The notes: a model not told the origin generated them from the sequence alone. Positions 45,613-54,323 are shown, counted from the first letter of the stretch. The stretch is DNA of 64,000 nt from Mycobacteroides immunogenum (GCF_001605725.1 NZ_CP011530.1:5208001-5272000); one strand, 5' to 3'. Numbers and translations are program-made.

Positions 45613-45830
45613 CAACTGGCAGGTCTTCGGACTTGCAGGCATTACCCGGGCTCAGGTTTTCCTACGGGCCGTCGCTTCCCAGGATCGTTGGTGGCTTTCC
45701 CAGTGCTTATGACGGCGATCGTTCCTGCATACCGCTGCGGGACAGTCCCGGATTCTCACCGGGTTCCCTCTCGTGACGAGCCCCGTGAGGCCCGCCACTC
45801 GATGCCAGTGCCAACCGAAGTCACCACTGG
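45613..45830 (-). promoter_or_regulatory. Cobalamin (B12) riboswitch upstream of metE
   Basis: Reading the minus strand, the element has the conserved GGGAACCCGGTGAGAATCCG core (around 45748-45770), GGACTGTCCCGCAGC, the CACTGGGAAAG segment, the GGGAAGCGACGG segment, and the 3' B12 box TCCGAAGACCTGCCAGT near 45615-45631. Order and spacing match B12 riboswitches; metE is a classic target in mycobacteria. The 5' boundary is approximate. Confidence 0.93.
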
Positions 45831-45874
45831 CAGACCAGCTGCGCCTTACATCATATGCACCCTCGCCAATACAA

Positions 45875-45898
45875 ATATTAGTGACTACTCTCTAATAT
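45875..45898. promoter_or_regulatory. Inverted repeat ATATTAG-N10-CTAATAT before the thioesterase-TetR unit
   Basis: Perfect 7-base arms at 45875-45881 and 45892-45898 end one base before the thioesterase ATG. The downstream gene pair includes a TetR regulator, so this is a strong candidate for its autoregulatory operator. It is AT-rich in a GC-rich setting. Confidence 0.6.
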
Positions 45899-45899
45899 C

Positions 45900-46319
45900 A
45901 TGATCACCCTTGACCAGGCTCAACAGGTCCTGAATGCGCAGCCCTTCAGCCGTCTTCTGGGGGCCTCGATCACCCGGGTCGACAAAACCGGAATTCAGCT
46001 CTCGCTCGACATCCGCGATGAGTTACGCCAGCAGAGCGGATTCATCCACGGCGGCGTACTGAGCTATCTCGCCGACAACGCCATCACCTATGCCTGCGGC
46101 CTCGGACTTGGTGCCGACATCGTGACCAGCGGATACACCATCGAGTACGTCTCGCCTGCCCGCGATGGCGTGCGCCTTCTCGCCGATGCCTCCCTGGTCA
46201 GCGCCGGACGCACCAAGGCTCTGGGCCGCTGCGAGATTTCCATCCAGGACCATGACGGGAGTAGCAAATTGGTCGCGGTGGCCCAGGGCACGAGCATGCT
46301 GCGGCACCGTGGGGCGTAA
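45900..46319 (+). CDS. PaaI-type thioesterase
   Basis: 139 residues of hotdog fold. GGxxxxxAD motif is present as FIHGGVLSYLADNAITYA, with the catalytic Asp region, and SGYTIEYVSPARDGVRLLADASLV follows. Likely hydrolyses an acyl-CoA or aryl-CoA thioester. It overlaps the TetR start by 11 bases and is in one unit with it. Confidence 0.9.
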   Translation: MITLDQAQQVLNAQPFSRLLGASITRVDKTGIQLSLDIRDELRQQSGFIHGGVLSYLADNAITYACGLGLGADIVTSGYTIEYVSPARDGVRLLADASLVSAGRTKALGRCEISIQDHDGSSKLVAVAQGTSMLRHRGA

Positions 46320-46896
46320 GCCGCAATACAGTGCCGACGACATCCTGGATGCCGCGCTCGGCCTGGTGGCCGCCGGCGGTCCGTCAGCCGCCACGGCTAC
46401 CGCGATCGGGCGCGTCCTCGGTGCCCCCTCGGGTTCGATCTATCACCGTTTCTCCAGCCGCGACGAACTCATGGCCCGACTGTGGCTGCGTTCCATCGCC
46501 CGCTACCAGGACGGAATCCTCAGTGCGCTCGGCTGGCCCGATCCCGACGACGCCCTCGGCGCCGCGATCAGTCACGCCTTCGATTGGACGTCAGAGAACC
46601 GCAACGAGGCACTGCTGTTGCTGCAGTACGAGAAGGCAGATCTGGTCGCGCACTGGCCCGACACTCTTGCCACCGATCTCAAGTCGCTCAACTCCCGCGT
46701 ACGAAAGGCGCTGCGTGAGTACACCGAGCGCCGTTACGGCGCAGTCACTCCCGAACTGACGGACAAGGTGATGTTCGCGTTGATCGACATGCCGTATGCC
46801 GCCGTGCGCCGGCATCTACCCGACAAAGGCGAACCCGCGCCATGGCTGCGCGAGTTCGTGCGCAGCAGCGCCCACACTCTCTTGGCGCAGAACTAG
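46309..46896 (+). CDS. TetR-family regulator
   Basis: 195 residues from GTG 46309, within the thioesterase 3' end. The helix-turn-helix is ILDAALGLVAAGGPSAATATAIGRVLGAPSGSIYHRFSSRDELMARLW. The C-terminal ligand domain is diverged. It probably represses its own unit through the inverted repeat at 45875-45898. Its stop shares the tetranucleotide CTAG with the convergent ligase gene. Confidence 0.9.
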   Translation: MGRKPQYSADDILDAALGLVAAGGPSAATATAIGRVLGAPSGSIYHRFSSRDELMARLWLRSIARYQDGILSALGWPDPDDALGAAISHAFDWTSENRNEALLLLQYEKADLVAHWPDTLATDLKSLNSRVRKALREYTERRYGAVTPELTDKVMFALIDMPYAAVRRHLPDKGEPAPWLREFVRSSAHTLLAQN

Positions 46897-48482
46897 ACCG
46901 TGGCGTACTTCTGGCGCAGCGCCTTCTTATCGGGCTTGCCCAGCGCGGTCAGCGGCAATGAGTCGGCGATGATCACGTGCTTGGGCGACTGCACCGAACC
47001 CTTGCGTTCCTTGACCGCGGACTGAATCTCTGAGGTCATCAACGCGACTGCCGCCTCATCCGATGAAGCATCGGCCCGCAGCACGACGATCGCGGTCACC
47101 GCCTCGCCCCATTTCTCGTCGGGCACTCCGATGACCCCGACCTGAGCAACCGAAGGATGCTCGGCGACAACGTCTTCCACCTCGCGCGGAAAGACGTTGA
47201 AGCCGCCGGTGACGATCATGTCCTTAGTGCGGTCGACGATGAACCAGAAGCCGTCCTCGTCTTCGCGGGCGACATCACCGGTGCGCAACCACCCATTCTT
47301 GAAGGTATCCGCCGTCTGCTCGGGCAGACCCCAATAGCCGCCCGCCACCAACGGACCCGCCACACAGATCTCTCCGGGCTCGCCCTGCTCGACCGGCCGG
47401 TCGTTCTCGTCAAGTAGCGCGGTGCGCAAGAACGCCGAGGGCCGGCCGCAGCTGGAGAGCCGCTTGGCATCGTGGTCCCCCTTGGCCAGGTAGCTGATCA
47501 CCATAGGCGCCTCGGATTGCCCGAAATACTGGGCGAAGATCGGACCGAATCGCTTGATGGCTTCTGCCAGCCGCACCGGGTTGATGGCCGATGCTCCGTA
47601 GTAGACGGTCTGTAGCGAGGACAGGTCGCGCGTGTGTGAATCCGGGTGATCCAGCAGTGCGTAGATCATCGACGGCACCAGCATGGTGGCGGTGATCTTG
47701 TGCTCCTCGATCGCCGCCAGCACGGCGCCCGCGTCGAATTTCGGTAGCACCACCATCGAGCCGCCCTTCATCAGCGTCGGCATGAAGAATGCGGCACCGG
47801 CATGCGAAAGCGGGGTACACATAAGGAATTTGGGCCGCTCGGGCCACTCCCATTCGGCCAGCTGAATCTGCGTCATGGTGAGAATGGACTGTGAGGTGCC
47901 GATGACGCCCTTGGGCTTACCGGTGGTGCCACCGGTGTAGGTGAGGCCGTTGATGTGGTCCGGCGACAGATTGATCGGCGCAAGCGGCCGGGCCCGGAAG
48001 CTCGCGGCCGCGGCGATCAGATCATGACCCACCTCTGCCAGCTCCGCCGGAACCGGTCCGAGTGTGAGCACCCGGGTCAGTGTCGGCACCTTGTCCACCA
48101 GCGCAGCGGCGCGCTCGATGAATTGCGGTGTGGGGTCAATGACAAGGGTGCTGATCTTGGCATCGGCCAGCACGTAGGCATGATCGTCCAGCGAGCCGAG
48201 TGGATGCAGCGCCGTACGTCTGGTGCCGAGCAACTGCCCGGCTCCGATCACCAACAGCACCTCGGGACGGTTCAGTGCCAGCATGCCCTGGCCGTCGGTC
48301 GGATCGGGCACGAGCGACGCGAAGGCCTGGATGTACTTGCTGATCTCATCGGCCATCTGCGCACCGGTCAGGGTCACGTCGCCAAGCACCAGTGCGGGGG
48401 CATCCGCGTTCCGCTTGAGGGCAGATACCAACAGGTGCCCGGAGTTAATGGACCCGTGCAGCAGGTCGAATGGATCAGGCAT
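46893..48482 (-). CDS. Long-chain acyl-CoA synthetase (FadD family, FadD8-like)
   Basis: 529 residues from ATG 48482; GAGGAG lies four bases upstream. Adenylation motifs: YTGGTTGKPKGV (P-loop), YYGASAINP, YFGQSEAPMV, GWLRTGDVARED, and KDMIVTGGFNVFPREVE, with the catalytic Lys in LTALGKPDKK. It ligates CoA to a fatty or sterol-derived acid. The FadD8 assignment is from memory of overall resemblance. A KstR-like box lies about 50 bases upstream. Confidence 0.92.
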   Translation of the reverse strand: MPDPFDLLHGSINSGHLLVSALKRNADAPALVLGDVTLTGAQMADEISKYIQAFASLVPDPTDGQGMLALNRPEVLLVIGAGQLLGTRRTALHPLGSLDDHAYVLADAKISTLVIDPTPQFIERAAALVDKVPTLTRVLTLGPVPAELAEVGHDLIAAAASFRARPLAPINLSPDHINGLTYTGGTTGKPKGVIGTSQSILTMTQIQLAEWEWPERPKFLMCTPLSHAGAAFFMPTLMKGGSMVVLPKFDAGAVLAAIEEHKITATMLVPSMIYALLDHPDSHTRDLSSLQTVYYGASAINPVRLAEAIKRFGPIFAQYFGQSEAPMVISYLAKGDHDAKRLSSCGRPSAFLRTALLDENDRPVEQGEPGEICVAGPLVAGGYWGLPEQTADTFKNGWLRTGDVAREDEDGFWFIVDRTKDMIVTGGFNVFPREVEDVVAEHPSVAQVGVIGVPDEKWGEAVTAIVVLRADASSDEAAVALMTSEIQSAVKERKGSVQSPKHVIIADSLPLTALGKPDKKALRQKYATV

Positions 48483-48528
48483 CGCGCTCCTCAATGAATG
48501 GTCGCCGATCAGGCACTTCGCTCGACGT

Positions 48529-48542
48529 TAGAACATGTTCTA
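48529..48542. promoter_or_regulatory. KstR-like box TAGAACATGTTCTA
   Basis: This perfect 14-bp palindrome fits the published KstR motif TnnAACnnGTTnnA exactly. It sits between the FadD-type gene (46 bases upstream of its start) and the repeat-protein gene. KstR represses cholesterol catabolism genes. Another TetR regulator with similar symmetry cannot be excluded. Confidence 0.6.
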
Positions 48543-48632
48543 GTTTTGGGCAAGAAGCACGGCGCTCACCCGCTACGCAGCTCCCCCGCCCATCCCCAGA
48601 GAATCGCTCGACAGGCTTGCTACGCTCATAAA

Positions 48633-49001
48633 ATGATCGGGTCAATGCCAACTGGCGCACTGTTTATCGCGTTGACGCTGTTTGCCCCGGCTTTCGCGAA
48701 CGCCGACCCGGCAGACCCCGATCCGTTCAACCCCGCCGATTGCACTGGCAACGCCAATGCCGTCTGCAATGTGGGGCCGTACGGCCCGAACAGCATGTCG
48801 AATCCGGCAAATCCCGCCAGCCCCCTGAATCCCAACAACCCCGCGAACCCAGCTAGCCCACTGAACCCCAACAACCCCGCGAACCCGGCAAGTCCACTAA
48901 ACCCCAACAACCCGGCCAATCCCGCCAGCCCCCTGAATCCGAACAACCCCGCGAACCCCGCCAGCCCGCTGAACCCGATGAACCGTCCAGGTCAGCCCTG
49001 A
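48633..49001 (+). CDS. Secreted Asn/Pro-rich 12-residue tandem repeat protein
   Basis: 122 residues from ATG 48633 (ATG 48645 also possible). A signal peptide MIGSMPTGALFIALTLFAPAFANA ends with an Ala-x-Ala site, and the mature protein begins DPADPDP. Two cysteines lie at residues 37 and 45. Residues 57-116 are five copies of a 12-residue unit NPANPASPLNPN, the last ending in Met. No known domain. Short, acidic start, then extended Pro/Asn character. Function unknown; a cell-envelope or extracellular spacer role is a guess. Confidence 0.8.
   Translation: MIGSMPTGALFIALTLFAPAFANADPADPDPFNPADCTGNANAVCNVGPYGPNSMSNPANPASPLNPNNPANPASPLNPNNPANPASPLNPNNPANPASPLNPNNPANPASPLNPMNRPGQP
48801..48980 (+). 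repeat. Five 36-bp tandem repeats encoding a 12-residue unit
   Basis: The 36-bp units align in frame and differ mainly at third codon positions (for example CCCGCC/CCGGCA/CCAGCT for Pro-Ala), while the amino acids are nearly invariant. That argues for selection on the protein rather than fresh DNA slippage. Confidence 0.9.
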
Positions 49002-49008
49002 CGCGCCC

Positions 49009-50106
49009 TTAGGACGCGGTAAATCCCTTTGCCCGCAGCGCATCTCGCGGGCCCCACAGCGTGGACTCGGTCTCCGCTTTGACCAGCGGGATCACCTCCT
49101 CGGCGAAACGACGCAGGGTGTCCTTCTGCTCCTCGAAGTCGGCCTCGGGACTCAGTGAGATCGACTGGAATTCGTGCCCGAACGCCTCATGCCATTCCAG
49201 GATCTTCTCCGCCACTCGCTGCGGTGAACCGGCGAGCACGGGCCCACGTTCTGCCGCATCCTCGATGGATTCGAAGGAGGGAAACTTGCCGACAGCCTTG
49301 GGGTGGTCCTTGAGCTTGGCCATCTGCGCCAGCCGCGCCTCGTAGATGGGCCGGTACTGGGCGATGGCCTGTTCTGTCGTATCCGCCAGGTACAACCCGC
49401 CAGACCCGGCGCCCACGTGCAGGTGCGCCGGATCATGGCCGTGCTGTGCGTACAGGTCGCGATATCTGTCGATCAGCACCCGATAGTTCTCCTTGGGCTG
49501 CAGGGCGTTTGCGGTGACTATCGGGTCGCCCCATTTGGCGGCGAGCTCAACGGCGAACGTCGAGGTGGCCGAGCCGTGCCAGATCCGGAACGGTCCGTCG
49601 TACGGCCGGGGCAGCGTGGTCGCATCGGTGAGCGGGTGCCGGTGCAATCCGGACCAGTCGACGTGTTCCTCGCGGAGCAGCCGCCGGAGCAGCTCGTAGT
49701 TTTCCTGTAGGTATTCGTACTGTTTGGCGATGTCCAGCCCCATCAACGGATATTGCCGGTCTTCATTGCCCTTCCCAATGACGATCTCGAGACGCCCGCG
49801 GCTCAGCTGGTCGATGGTGGCGAAGTCTTCGGCCGCGCGCACCGGGTCCAGCAGGGATAGCACGGTCACGCCGGTGGACAACAGAATTCGGTTCGTCGCG
49901 GCGGCCACCGCACCCAACAGCACGGTGGGCGCCGAGGAAAGGACGTCGCCGGCGTGCCGCTCCCCTACGGCAAAGGAATCGAATCCCAGACTCTCGGCCA
50001 GCTCTGCGGTCTCAACCACGCGATTCAGCCGCTCCGCCGCCGGGGCCAACTCGCCCGTCGCAGGGTTGGGCAGATAGAAGACAATGTCGAGAAGCTGGAA
50101 GCGCAT
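49009..50106 (-). CDS. LLM-class flavin-dependent oxidoreductase (luciferase-like)
   Basis: 365 residues from ATG 50106 (MRFQLLDIVFYLP); upstream in-frame sequence is not family-like. Luciferase-like hallmarks: AESLGFDSFAVGERHAGDVLSSAPTVLLGAVAAAT, TGVTVLSLLDPVRAAEDFATIDQLSRGRLEIVIGKG, and GSATSTFAVELAAKWGDPI. In mycobacteria it may use F420 or FMN; the sequence alone does not settle it. Convergent with the repeat-protein gene. Confidence 0.9.
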   Translation of the reverse strand: MRFQLLDIVFYLPNPATGELAPAAERLNRVVETAELAESLGFDSFAVGERHAGDVLSSAPTVLLGAVAAATNRILLSTGVTVLSLLDPVRAAEDFATIDQLSRGRLEIVIGKGNEDRQYPLMGLDIAKQYEYLQENYELLRRLLREEHVDWSGLHRHPLTDATTLPRPYDGPFRIWHGSATSTFAVELAAKWGDPIVTANALQPKENYRVLIDRYRDLYAQHGHDPAHLHVGAGSGGLYLADTTEQAIAQYRPIYEARLAQMAKLKDHPKAVGKFPSFESIEDAAERGPVLAGSPQRVAEKILEWHEAFGHEFQSISLSPEADFEEQKDTLRRFAEEVIPLVKAETESTLWGPRDALRAKGFTAS

Positions 50107-50154
50107 AGTGCCAGTATGCCTAAGCGGACCCCGGTCCGGCAGGGAGGATGAGCC

Positions 50155-50823
50155 GTGCTGATCACCGAACTGGACTCGGTGCTTCTCGATGTTCCAAATC
50201 TCACTGAGGCAAAGGCCGCGTACTCGCGGCTGTTCGACACCTCCGCGCCACACCCTCAACTGAATCTCGGGCTCCCCGACTGGGCAGCGCATCCCGGCAT
50301 GCTCTTTCGCGTCGACGATTTACCGTCCGCGACCCGGACCGCCGATCGCCGCGGCCTCCGGCTGACCGCGCACGGAGATCTCGCCGCGGGCGAGGCCCAC
50401 GGACTCACCCTCGGATTGACCGGGCGGCCGATGGCACCGACTCAGACGGACGGCGACAGCGGCCAGATTGACCACCTGGTGCTCTTCTCGCCCAACCGCG
50501 ACAGGATCATCGCGACATTGTGTGGACGGCTCGGCTTCGACCTGCGCCTGGACCGCGTGCAGTCTTGGGGCGTGCACCAACTGTTCTTCCGGTGCGCCGG
50601 CCTGGTGGTCGAGGTTGTGCTGCGTGACGACGACCCCACCGGCCCGGATTCACTGTGGGGGATCGCCTGGCGCACCTCCGATATCGATGCCTCACACGCA
50701 CGCTTGACGGACGCGGGCGTGACGCTGAGCGCTATTCGCAACGGCCACAAGCCGGGAACGCGGGTCGCCACCGTCAAAGATCGCGCCCTGGCGGTCCCCA
50801 CCATCCTGATCGAACAACGCTAG
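50155..50823 (+). CDS. VOC/glyoxalase-like protein, two-domain
   Basis: 222 residues from GTG 50155, eight bases after GGGAGG. Two VOC half-barrels: LDSVLLDVPNLTEAKAAYSRLF near the N-terminus and IDHLVLFSPNRDRIIATLCGRLGFDLR from residue 104, with GIAWRTSDIDASHARLTDAGV. Metal ligands are partly preserved (HL). Could be a dioxygenase or isomerase; unknown. Convergent with IclR, sharing CTAG. Confidence 0.8.
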   Translation: MLITELDSVLLDVPNLTEAKAAYSRLFDTSAPHPQLNLGLPDWAAHPGMLFRVDDLPSATRTADRRGLRLTAHGDLAAGEAHGLTLGLTGRPMAPTQTDGDSGQIDHLVLFSPNRDRIIATLCGRLGFDLRLDRVQSWGVHQLFFRCAGLVVEVVLRDDDPTGPDSLWGIAWRTSDIDASHARLTDAGVTLSAIRNGHKPGTRVATVKDRALAVPTILIEQR

Positions 50824-51677
50824 GGTCCCAACACCCCCGACAGCTCACGCGCTCCCCGCGTCAGTGTGGCGATCAGCGCCTCTCGCACCACGCGAGTCGC
50901 TCGGGGCAGCAGCGGACCCAGCTGGAGCTCGTATGCGGCGTCGGCGCCATCGAACACCGGTGCCGCCAGATAACTGATCGGCAACACCTCGTCAGATGCC
51001 AGCTCATCGCGCGAATAGGGGCGCGAGGTGAGGCGGGCCAACTGCCGCAACAGCCGCTCACGCAGTGCCATCTCCATCACCTCCGAGCCCACCGAACCGA
51101 GCAGGTCCGAGAGCAGGTCGACCATTCCGGTGTCATCGTGATCGGGGCGGTAAACCACGTATCCACAGTCCGAAACCTGCTGCAGGAGCCGCTGGCCGGA
51201 GCGCGCGCTCAGCCCCGCCGCGGTACCCAGCCACTGGGCACGTTCCGCGGCGGAACGCCATGGCATCACCGCCGATCCTGCCGGAAATGCCAGTGGAATA
51301 CTCTGGCCCACAGCGAATCCGGTAACGGCCCGGCGCCCCGCCTGCGCCTTGGCGACCACGGTCAAGGCCTTGGCGCTGATACGACTGACCGTCGCACCCG
51401 CCTGTGCCTCTGCGGCGACGCGGGCCAGCAGATTCTGCGCCTCCCGGGGCATGGTGGTCTCGGCCGCACGCGGCAATGCCGAACCGATCCGATAGCGAAG
51501 CTGGTCGTCGCGTGCCACCCAGCCCGCTGTTTCCAGCTCGTTCACCACGGCGGTTGCGGTGGCGCGGGAAATACCGGTGTTCCCCGCAATTTCGCTGATC
51601 GATTTGGGTTGTGTTGCTGCTGCGAGCATTTCGATAATCTGGACCACACGCGCTGTCGGTGGTGAGCCGGCCGGCAT
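50820..51677 (-). CDS. IclR-family regulator
   Basis: 285 residues from ATG 51677 with GAGGGGAGA upstream. The winged helix is [47 protein letters not shown]. The effector domain follows, more divergent than usual. It is divergent from the SDR gene, with a 14-bp perfect palindrome between. Likely controls the SDR-dehydrogenase pair. Confidence 0.82.
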   Translation of the reverse strand: MPAGSPPTARVVQIIEMLAAATQPKSISEIAGNTGISRATATAVVNELETAGWVARDDQLRYRIGSALPRAAETTMPREAQNLLARVAAEAQAGATVSRISAKALTVVAKAQAGRRAVTGFAVGQSIPLAFPAGSAVMPWRSAAERAQWLGTAAGLSARSGQRLLQQVSDCGYVVYRPDHDDTGMVDLLSDLLGSVGSEVMEMALRERLLRQLARLTSRPYSRDELASDEVLPISYLAAPVFDGADAAYELQLGPLLPRATRVVREALIATLTRGARELSGVLGP

Positions 51678-51743
51678 CGATTCTCCCCTCTTGCGTGACA
51701 CACGACGCAGGTCTACAGTGCATCGACTATTCGCCCCAAGGTA

Positions 51744-51757
51744 GTCGAATATTCGAC
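51744..51757. promoter_or_regulatory. Palindrome GTCGAATATTCGAC, probable IclR operator
   Basis: This 14-bp perfect palindrome lies 12 bases before the SDR ATG and 66 from the IclR start, in their shared gap. A related imperfect half TCGACTATTCG occurs at about 51723-51733, suggesting two sites. Confidence 0.55.
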
Positions 51758-51769
51758 ACGGAGGAACCC

Positions 51770-52561
51770 ATGATCCTGGACCGTTTCAGACTTGACGGCA
51801 ATGTCGCCGTCGTCACCGGCGCGGGCAGAGGCCTCGGCGCGGCCATAGCGGAGGCCTTCGCGCAGGCGGGCGCGGACGTGCTGATCGCCTCACGCACCGA
51901 ATCCCAGCTCCGGGAGGTCGCCGAAAAGGTGGCGGCGGCGGGACGACAGGCCGAGGTCGTCGTCGCAGATCTTTCCGATACCGAAGCCTCCGCGGCCCTG
52001 GCGCAGCAGGCAGTCGACCGGTTCGGGCGACTCGACATCGTCGTCAACAACGTGGGCGGCACTATGCCGAAACCCTTCCTGGACACCACCAACGAAGATC
52101 TTGCCGAGGCGTTCTCCTTCAATGTGCTCAACGGGCACGCACTCCTGCGCTCGGCCGTACCGCATCTACTCAAGTCGGACAACGCGTCGGTCATCAACAT
52201 CACCTCGACCATGGGCCGGTTGCCGGGTCGGGCATTCTTGGGTTACTGCACCGCCAAGGGTGCGCTGGCGCACTACACACGTACTGCTGCAATGGATCTG
52301 AGCCCCCGAATCCGCGTCAACGGCATAGCTCCGGGTTCCATCCTCACGTCCGCCCTGGAGGTGGTTGCGGGTAACGACGAGGTCCGCGACACGCTGGAGA
52401 AGAACACGCCCCTGCACCGGCTGGGCGATCCGACCGATATCGCAGCGGCAGCGGTCTATCTGGCCTCACCGGCCGGCAGCTTTCTCACCGGCAAGGTACT
52501 CGAGGTCGATGGTGGTCTTATCGCCCCCAACCTCGACATCCCACTACCCGACCTCGCCTAG
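51770..52561 (+). CDS. Short-chain dehydrogenase/reductase (FabG-like)
   Basis: 263 residues from ATG 51770, with GGAGG upstream. Motifs: [17 protein letters not shown], the NNVGG (NNAG-type), and the catalytic Ser/Tyr/Lys in [27 protein letters not shown]. Substrate unknown; the neighbour suggests a catabolic or steroid-type role. Followed 12 bases later by the DapB-like dehydrogenase. Confidence 0.92.
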   Translation: MILDRFRLDGNVAVVTGAGRGLGAAIAEAFAQAGADVLIASRTESQLREVAEKVAAAGRQAEVVVADLSDTEASAALAQQAVDRFGRLDIVVNNVGGTMPKPFLDTTNEDLAEAFSFNVLNGHALLRSAVPHLLKSDNASVINITSTMGRLPGRAFLGYCTAKGALAHYTRTAAMDLSPRIRVNGIAPGSILTSALEVVAGNDEVRDTLEKNTPLHRLGDPTDIAAAAVYLASPAGSFLTGKVLEVDGGLIAPNLDIPLPDLA

Positions 52562-52573
52562 CCGGGAGCTGAT

Positions 52574-53647
52574 ATGACGAAAACACGGGTAGCCGTCTGG
52601 GGCACAGGCAATGTCGGCCAACATGCGCTCGCCGGAGTGATCAGCGACCCCAATATGGCGCTGGTCGGGGTATGGGTTTCCGGAAACAAGAAGGCGGGCA
52701 AGGATGCCGGTGAACTGGCCGGGCTAGACCTCGCCACCGGGGTGACTGCCACTACCGACGCCGCGGAGATCCTGGCACTCAAGCCCGACTGTGTCGTGTA
52801 CACGGCCATGACCGACAACCGCCTGATGGAGGCACTGGAGGACCTGCGGTCGATCCTGGCCGCGGGAATCAACGTCGCCGCCAGCGCGCCGGTGTTTCTG
52901 CAGTACCCCTGGGGTGTGCTGCCGGAGAACATGCTCGATCCGATTGAAACAGCAGCACGAGAAGGTAACTCGTCGATCTTCGTCGGTGGTATCGACCCCG
53001 GGTTCGCGAACGATCTACTGCCGCTGGCACTCATGGGCACCTGCCAACGCATCGACCAGGTGCGCTGTATCGAGATCGTCGACTACGCCACCTACGACAG
53101 CGCGACAGTCATGTTCGATGTCATGGGATTCGGTAAGCCGCTGGATGAGACGCCTCTTCTGCTGCAGCCGGGAGTGCTGTCCCTGGCCTGGGGCTCGGTG
53201 GTACGGCAACTCGCGGCCGGCCTCGGCGTCGAACTGGACGCGGTCACGGAGAACTACGAAAAGCTACCTGCCCCAGAAGACTTCGATATCTCATCGGGGC
53301 ACATTCCCGCAGGGACAATGGCCGCCCTGCACTTCCAAGTGCAGGGCGTCAAGGACGGCAAGGTGGTGACGGTGCTGGAGCACTTCACCCGGCTGCGCGA
53401 GGACCTCGCGCCGGACTGGCCGCAACCGGCACACGAAGGGGGCACCTACCGCGTCGAAATCACCGGAGAACCCAGTTACGTCTTGGATCTCGGTTCATTC
53501 AGCGCACACGGCGACCACAACCACGCCAATCTGATCGCGACCGCGATGCGGGTGGTCAACGCGGTACCCGCTGTGGTGGCAGCCGAAGCAGGCATCCGCA
53601 CCACACTGGATCTGCCGCTGATCACCGGCAAGGGGCGCGCGGGTTAG
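52574..53647 (+). CDS. DapB-N-like NAD(P)-dependent dehydrogenase
   Basis: 357 residues. The N-terminal Rossmann motif is RVAVWGTGNVGQHALAGVI, followed by the YTAMTDNR segment. This matches the mycobacterial dihydrodipicolinate reductase-like family (also like 2,4-diaminopentanoate dehydrogenase). True function unknown. It is in the IclR-SDR unit. Convergent with the TetR gene, their stops overlapping by TTAG. Confidence 0.85.
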   Translation: MTKTRVAVWGTGNVGQHALAGVISDPNMALVGVWVSGNKKAGKDAGELAGLDLATGVTATTDAAEILALKPDCVVYTAMTDNRLMEALEDLRSILAAGINVAASAPVFLQYPWGVLPENMLDPIETAAREGNSSIFVGGIDPGFANDLLPLALMGTCQRIDQVRCIEIVDYATYDSATVMFDVMGFGKPLDETPLLLQPGVLSLAWGSVVRQLAAGLGVELDAVTENYEKLPAPEDFDISSGHIPAGTMAALHFQVQGVKDGKVVTVLEHFTRLREDLAPDWPQPAHEGGTYRVEITGEPSYVLDLGSFSAHGDHNHANLIATAMRVVNAVPAVVAAEAGIRTTLDLPLITGKGRAG

Positions 53648-54234
53648 TCGATGCCCGGTCGCGGCTTCGCGCCGGCCGGCACGTATAGCCGCACCAGCTC
53701 CGCCAGCCGCTCCCCGACGTCATCGAGAGCCTCGGTCGACTGGGCCGCGATCGACATGATGACGGCACCCTCGATCGCCGCGATCATCGTCCTGGCCAGC
53801 GACCGGGCGGTCTCGCCGTCCACGTCGTAGCGCGCCAGCCGGTCAGTGAGAATCTTCTGCCAGCTCTCGAAAGCGTCCGCCGCCACCGCGGCGGCCTCGG
53901 GCGCCTCGGTGCGTCCCAGCACCGCCGCCACCACCGGGCAACCGGCCTGCATCTCGGTCTCGGCGAGCTGCGCCTTCCAGAGCTCGATGAACAACTGAAT
54001 TCCGCGCGCGGGGTCGACGTCGTCGCCGGCCGCCTTGATGATGGCCGTGAGTTCGTTCCCCGCCAGCCTGGTCGCCTCGGCTACCAGTTCTTGCTTTCCG
54101 CCAGGGAAATTCAGATAGATGGTGCGACGCGAGACACCGCTGTCCTCCAAGAGTGCGTTGAGACCCGTCCCCGCCACACCCCTGCGCCGCACCAGACCAG
54201 TCACGCTGGCGAGCAAGGTGTCCCGTGCCGACAT
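53644..54234 (-). CDS. TetR-family regulator (LmrA/YxaF-like)
   Basis: 196 residues. The helix-turn-helix is LLASVTGLVRRRGVAGTGLNALLEDSGVSRRTIYLNFPGGKQELVAEA; the LNALLEDSG/FPGGKQEL pattern is that of the YxaF/LmrA group. The C-terminal domain includes EAAAVAADAFESWQKILTDRL. Divergent from an Old Yellow Enzyme, with palindromic sites between, so it likely represses that unit. Confidence 0.9.
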   Translation of the reverse strand: MSARDTLLASVTGLVRRRGVAGTGLNALLEDSGVSRRTIYLNFPGGKQELVAEATRLAGNELTAIIKAAGDDVDPARGIQLFIELWKAQLAETEMQAGCPVVAAVLGRTEAPEAAAVAADAFESWQKILTDRLARYDVDGETARSLARTMIAAIEGAVIMSIAAQSTEALDDVGERLAELVRLYVPAGAKPRPGID

Positions 54235-54267
54235 CGCGTACTGCCTCCAATCATGTCAGGTGTTAGC

Positions 54268-54283
54268 TATACCGCTCAGTCTA
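54268..54283. promoter_or_regulatory. Imperfect TetR operator half-site pair, site 1
   Basis: TATACCGCTCAGTCTA, close to the YxaF/LmrA-type consensus TAGACCGATCGGTCTA, lies 34 bases upstream of the TetR start. Matches are imperfect in the centre. Confidence 0.4.
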
Positions 54284-54323
54284 CCGACGCGCCTCCGACG
54301 TGGGCAGATATTCGACATATTGC

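Noticed and set aside
48626..48946. Minus-strand Gly/Leu/Ala-repeat open frame opposite the repeat protein
   Set aside because: It is a mirror of the plus-strand tandem repeats; the plus strand has a signal peptide and synonymous drift supporting it.
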